NCBI GenBank assembly: GCA_036399835.1
Contig: DASWMI010000072.1
Coordinates: 1 to 34,187 of the forward strand
Length of the DNA: 34,187 bases
Direction of reading: 5' to 3'
DNA from: DASYML01 sp036399835
Lineage (GTDB): Bacteria; Acidobacteriota; Blastocatellia; Pyrinomonadales; Pyrinomonadaceae
In this document: positions 31,673-34,187 of the stretch, one piece after another
How the letters are laid out: every line of letters begins with the position of its first letter
Numbering within the stretch: position 1 is the first letter of the stretch
Made by a program: the position numbers and the translations under genes
The notes under the pieces: model-generated
Database searches by the model: none
Seen by the model: the letters and a program-made list of their open reading frames with translations, nothing else
What the model was told of the DNA's origin: nothing

Positions 31673-32932
31673 ATGAACACTTTCGCATCAATATTTTCAG
31701 GCGGCGAGTTGGCAGGCATAGGTGCTATGCAGGTTGGCCTTACTCCAATCTGGGGAGTCGAATATGACTCCGATATAGCACGGGCTGCCGAACGAAATAC
31801 CAACGCGAAGATGATAGTCGCCCGCGCGCAGGATGTTGATTATTCACGCCTTGAGTCTCCCTCGTGGCTTCACATGTCGCCGCCATGCATCAACGCATCG
31901 GTAGCCAAGTCCGGCGCGGGAGAAGCCGAAGCCGACAGGGAACTTGCTAAAGCATGTGCGAGAGCCATCCGTGATTTGAGACCGCCTTTCATCTCGCTGG
32001 AAAATGTCTGGAATTATCGAACATTTGATTCATTTCAAATCATCTGCAATCAACTGGCGTTATCCGGTTATCACTTTAGATTCTGGCATCTCAACGCGGC
32101 TAATTACGGAGTCCCGCAAACACGAAAAAGATTATTCCTGGTCGCGTCGTCAGAGTCCGTTCCCGTCAAGCCGCGCCCGACGCACACGGCAAAGGTTCAA
32201 CATGGCCTGTTTGAATCCCTGCCCCAGTGGGTAGGCTGGTATGAAGCCATAGAAGACTTGATACCGACTTTGCCAGAGTCGAGGTTTGCGGACTGGCAGT
32301 TAAAGAGATTGCCAGCCGACTTTGATTCTTTCATGCACCCTTATGTTACTGCGGACGGGACCACGCCGCCGCGCCTGAGTGTAGAGCCTTCCTTTGGTAT
32401 TAACGCTACCGTTAGCAAGAACATGCCGCGAGCTTTCATCGCACATCCGAACGCAGACAACGACTGGTTTCTGACGCGCGAAGCTGGCGAGCCTGTATTT
32501 ACTATCAAAGCCAATAATAACGGCATTCCTAAAGCCTTTATCGCAGCCGTACAGGGCGAAGCGAGCGACTTCCGAGACGAAGCAGAGCCAAACCCTACCA
32601 TCACGACAGCGCACGGGGCGAGTAAGTACCGGGCGTTCTTGATTGACCGCATTAACTACTCCGCAGCGCAAGTCCAGAACATAAATGAACCAGCTTTTAC
32701 GATAACCGTTTATTCGCCTAAGCATCAAGGTCCGCAAGCGTGGCTGTCTCAGGGCCGTGTAGTGTCCATGACTCCCAGAGCACTAGCCAGATTTCAGGCG
32801 ATACCGGATGAATACTTATTACCCGATAACAACGGTCTGGCGTGTCGAATCATCGGCAACGCCGTGCCGCCTTTAATGATGCGGAGAATCATAGAGGCCA
32901 ACGTGCGCGCCTGTTTTGAGAAAGCAGCATGA
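31673..32932 (+). CDS. Orphan cytosine-C5 DNA methyltransferase
   Basis: A 419-residue m5C methyltransferase. Motif I is FASIFSGGELAG (4-15); motif IV is SPPCINAS with catalytic Cys72; motif VI is the ENV at 110-112; motif VIII is QTRKR at 149-153; motifs IX/X are RALARFQAIPDEYLL and IIGNAVPP. It transfers a methyl group from S-adenosylmethionine to cytosine in a short target. The target-recognition part (about 235-358) has four tandem ~34-residue repeats beginning EP-x-(F)-x-I and ending in a basic residue plus AFI/AWL. No restriction endonuclease is adjacent, so it probably protects the element from host restriction or marks its DNA. AAAGG precedes the ATG. Confidence 0.9.
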   Translation: MNTFASIFSGGELAGIGAMQVGLTPIWGVEYDSDIARAAERNTNAKMIVARAQDVDYSRLESPSWLHMSPPCINASVAKSGAGEAEADRELAKACARAIRDLRPPFISLENVWNYRTFDSFQIICNQLALSGYHFRFWHLNAANYGVPQTRKRLFLVASSESVPVKPRPTHTAKVQHGLFESLPQWVGWYEAIEDLIPTLPESRFADWQLKRLPADFDSFMHPYVTADGTTPPRLSVEPSFGINATVSKNMPRAFIAHPNADNDWFLTREAGEPVFTIKANNNGIPKAFIAAVQGEASDFRDEAEPNPTITTAHGASKYRAFLIDRINYSAAQVQNINEPAFTITVYSPKHQGPQAWLSQGRVVSMTPRALARFQAIPDEYLLPDNNGLACRIIGNAVPPLMMRRIIEANVRACFEKAA

Positions 32933-32977
32933 ACAGTTTTGTATTCCCTCTACCCGCGCTGGAAAGGTGAAAGAACC

Positions 32978-33394
32978 ATGAAGACAAGACTCTTGAAAAA
33001 GATACAACAGGCGATACTTGAACACCCCGCGCATTTTGATATGGACGAATGGGGTGCACGCTACAAGCTAGAGAATCTGGTCCACGATGAGCCGCCCGAA
33101 TCCAACTGCAATACAACCGCATGTATTGCTGGTTGGGCCTGTGTGCTTACCAACAGCCACCCCACATTTGAGTGGAAGGAACTGCCCGGCTTTGGCCTCT
33201 GCGTTGACGACCACGAACACCATACAGGTAGTTTGCTAGGTCTTAATCAAAAACAAGTGGATAGGCTCTTCTACACTTGTTTTTGGCCTAAGCGTTTTGA
33301 GGCTCGCTATGAACGCGCCAAAAAGAACACAACCAAAGCGCGCATCGCGGCAGAGCGTATTGACCACTTCATCGCAACCAAAGGTGCAGAGTAA
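32978..33394 (+). CDS. Unrecognised phage-type protein with CIAGWAC motif
   Basis: A 138-residue protein. KTRLLKKIQQAILEHPAHFD is followed by NCNTTACIAGWACVLTN, a signature seen in many small proteins of phages and actinobacterial elements whose function is unknown. The C-terminal half (GSLLGLNQKQVDRLFYTCFW PKRFEARYERA) is helical. The ATG at 32978 follows AAAGGTGAAAG and gives the expected N-terminus; an upstream in-frame start at 32939 adds 13 residues without support. It follows the methyltransferase by 45 nt. Confidence 0.65.
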   Translation: MKTRLLKKIQQAILEHPAHFDMDEWGARYKLENLVHDEPPESNCNTTACIAGWACVLTNSHPTFEWKELPGFGLCVDDHEHHTGSLLGLNQKQVDRLFYTCFWPKRFEARYERAKKNTTKARIAAERIDHFIATKGAE

Positions 33395-33470
33395 TTGATG
33401 CGCCAGCGCGGGAAGCGGGGATAACGAGGACACCGCAGGCGGTCCGGCGTCTTAACTTTTATTTGTTCTT

Positions 33471-33495
33471 TCAAAGACCGAAAGACGTAAGCCGT
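33471..33495 (+). repeat. Imperfect direct repeat, copy 1
   Basis: TCAAAGACCGAAAGACGTAA GCCGT is repeated at 33737-33759 with three changes and a 2-nt gap. GACG/CGTC here can form a small hairpin. It ends 16 nt before the next start codon and may lie in the leader of the following gene. Confidence 0.45.
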
Positions 33496-33511
33496 CTGAT
33501 GAGCAGGATTT

Positions 33512-33727
33512 ATGGAGCAGTTTTTACTCATTGCAGTAACGCCGCCTAACTTGCACTGCATCCACTATGCGCGAGAAAGCGATGTACTGCCCATTTGCGG
33601 AACGGCGAGCATTAACGGCTTTGAGTGTGTTGGAAATACAGAACGTGATGGTCACTTTCAATCCGCTTTATGTCTGCGTTGTAAGCGCAAATTTGAAAGG
33701 CTACGCACGGGCGACAAAGAGCCTTGA
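33512..33727 (+). CDS. Unrecognised small protein with CxxC
   Basis: A 71-residue protein that I do not recognise. MEQFLLIAVTPPNLHCIHYA is followed by a Cys-containing middle and LCLRCKRKFERLRTGDKEP at the end, so Cys residues at the middle and end could bind zinc. AGGA lies 5 nt before the ATG at 33512. A frame of similar length in another phase (from 33567) is less likely, as it has no ribosome site. Confidence 0.5.
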   Translation: MEQFLLIAVTPPNLHCIHYARESDVLPICGTASINGFECVGNTERDGHFQSALCLRCKRKFERLRTGDKEP

Positions 33728-33736
33728 ACTAAGTTG

Positions 33737-33759
33737 TCAAAGACCGAGAGGCGAGCCGC
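33737..33759 (+). repeat. Imperfect direct repeat, copy 2
   Basis: TCAAAGACCGAGAGGCGAGC CGC matches copy 1 at 33471-33495. It starts 10 nt after the previous stop codon. The following spacer up to 33907 has a G+C-rich inverted pair (GGGC/GCCC around 33778-33790) but no gene. Confidence 0.45.
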
Positions 33760-33907
33760 ACGAACCGCCACAGTCCCGGGCGGCCCGCCCATTTGGATAC
33801 CGGGCTTTGGCAGCCCTACATCGCTCTTAGCGATAGATAGAGAGTAGCAACAAACAATGCGGAAGTAAGCAAGTAATTCATAAGTTTGACTAGCAAAGGA
33901 TAAGTAA

Positions 33908-34187
33908 GTGCTCGCACATGAGATAGTCGCAAAAACGATGAAGTACGGCGAAGCTACCGAGCTTCAAAGGCGATTCAGGAAAGACCATGACTTGTGGTCT
34001 TCCTATGGTCGCCCGCCGCGCTGCCCGGAGCATCCGACTCAATCCGGCAATTACTCACCTGTTCATTATTACCTTGAATACTACTTTCAGAGAGAGGCCG
34101 TGAACCCCGAAGGCGCGAGGCTGATGCACCGCCTTGTCACACAGGAAATCGAGAGCGGCACGCCGACCTCCGAAGAAGACTTTTCCA
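33908..34187 (+). CDS. Unrecognised protein, 3' end outside window
   Basis: An open frame of 93 codons running off the right edge. The GTG at 33908 follows AAAGGA by 7 nt; an in-frame ATG at 33938 is an alternative without a ribosome site. The product (LAHEIVAKTMKYGEATELQR, then RFRKDHDLWSSYGRPPRCPE and PVHYYLEYYFQREAVNPEGA) is charged and rich in Tyr and Arg. I do not recognise it. Confidence 0.6.
   Translation, partial: MLAHEIVAKTMKYGEATELQRRFRKDHDLWSSYGRPPRCPEHPTQSGNYSPVHYYLEYYFQREAVNPEGARLMHRLVTQEIESGTPTSEEDFS

Larger units (their letters stand above)
25454..34187. mobile_element. Left part of an integrative element (prophage-like), right end outside window
   Basis: The region starts with a tyrosine integrase 42 nt beyond the stop of the M1-like gene and runs to the window edge. 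It contains an excisionase-like protein, many short genes with strong ribosome sites and 4-bp overlaps, an HNH-AP2 nuclease, ribbon-helix-helix regulators and an orphan cytosine methyltransferase. Base composition is visibly more A+T rich than to the left, and the chromosomal 9-mer CTGGWCCAG is absent. No capsid, terminase, portal or conjugation gene is inside the window, so phage, satellite and integrative conjugative element cannot be separated. Attachment sites could not be found with one end only. Confidence 0.8.

Noticed and set aside
33478..33503. Hammerhead-like words GAAA and CTGATGAG
   Set aside because: Only ~14 nt separate them; the order would need a type II hammerhead with two stems in that gap, which does not fit.
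25454..34187. CRISPR array, toxin-antitoxin pair or restriction endonuclease within the element
   Set aside because: No regularly spaced repeats are present; the ribbon-helix-helix genes have no adjacent toxin; no endonuclease accompanies the methyltransferase in the window.

Overview
The first ~25.4 kb is a G+C-rich bacterial chromosome segment. It carries many exported metallopeptidases (M61, M48-like, M1-like), a bactofilin, a HEAT-repeat/cyclophilin fusion, a hydantoinase A/B pair and a diene-CoA-hydratase-like crotonase. Gene content and style resemble Acidobacteriota of the Blastocatellia type. That placement is an inference from memory of such genomes, not a database result. From ~25.45 kb to the right edge the sequence is visibly more A+T rich and holds the left part of an integrative element (prophage or similar); its right end lies outside the window.

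Chromosomal layout: DoxX-like gene (partial) and thioredoxin 2 on the minus strand; M61 peptidase, crotonase and M48-like peptidase on plus; bactofilin on minus behind a two-sided terminator; a TtcA-like tRNA thiolase and an unrecognised protein on plus; then a long minus-strand block: GNAT acetyltransferase, glutamine-dependent NAD synthetase, a kinase-gene remnant, the translationally coupled pair hyuA-hyuB, a Gfo/Idh/MocA oxidoreductase, a tRNA-Ile(CAU) gene split by a group I intron, and a DinB-like protein with a beta-propeller lipoprotein. A molybdopterin oxidoreductase, the HEAT/cyclophilin fusion and an M1-like peptidase lacking the catalytic Glu follow on plus.

The integrative element starts right after the M1 gene. 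Tyrosine integrase and an excisionase-like HTH protein end a leftward run of small genes (Cys-rich proteins, an ASCH-like protein, an HNH-AP2-AP2 homing-type nuclease). A divergent regulatory block near 30.9 kb has ribbon-helix-helix proteins on both sides. An 18-bp operator (TAGTACTA-NN-TAGTACTA type) occurs there twice, and once more in the promoter of the leftward run. This looks like an element-encoded switch controlling the int/xis operon. Rightward genes include an orphan cytosine-C5 methyltransferase with four internal repeats and several unrecognised phage-type proteins.

Strongest findings: (1) a self-splicing-type group I intron inside the anticodon loop of tRNA-Ile(CAU), apparently between U33 and C34; (2) the three-operator switch; (3) a dispersed palindrome CTGGWCCAG, strongly over-represented in the chromosome and absent from the integrated element.
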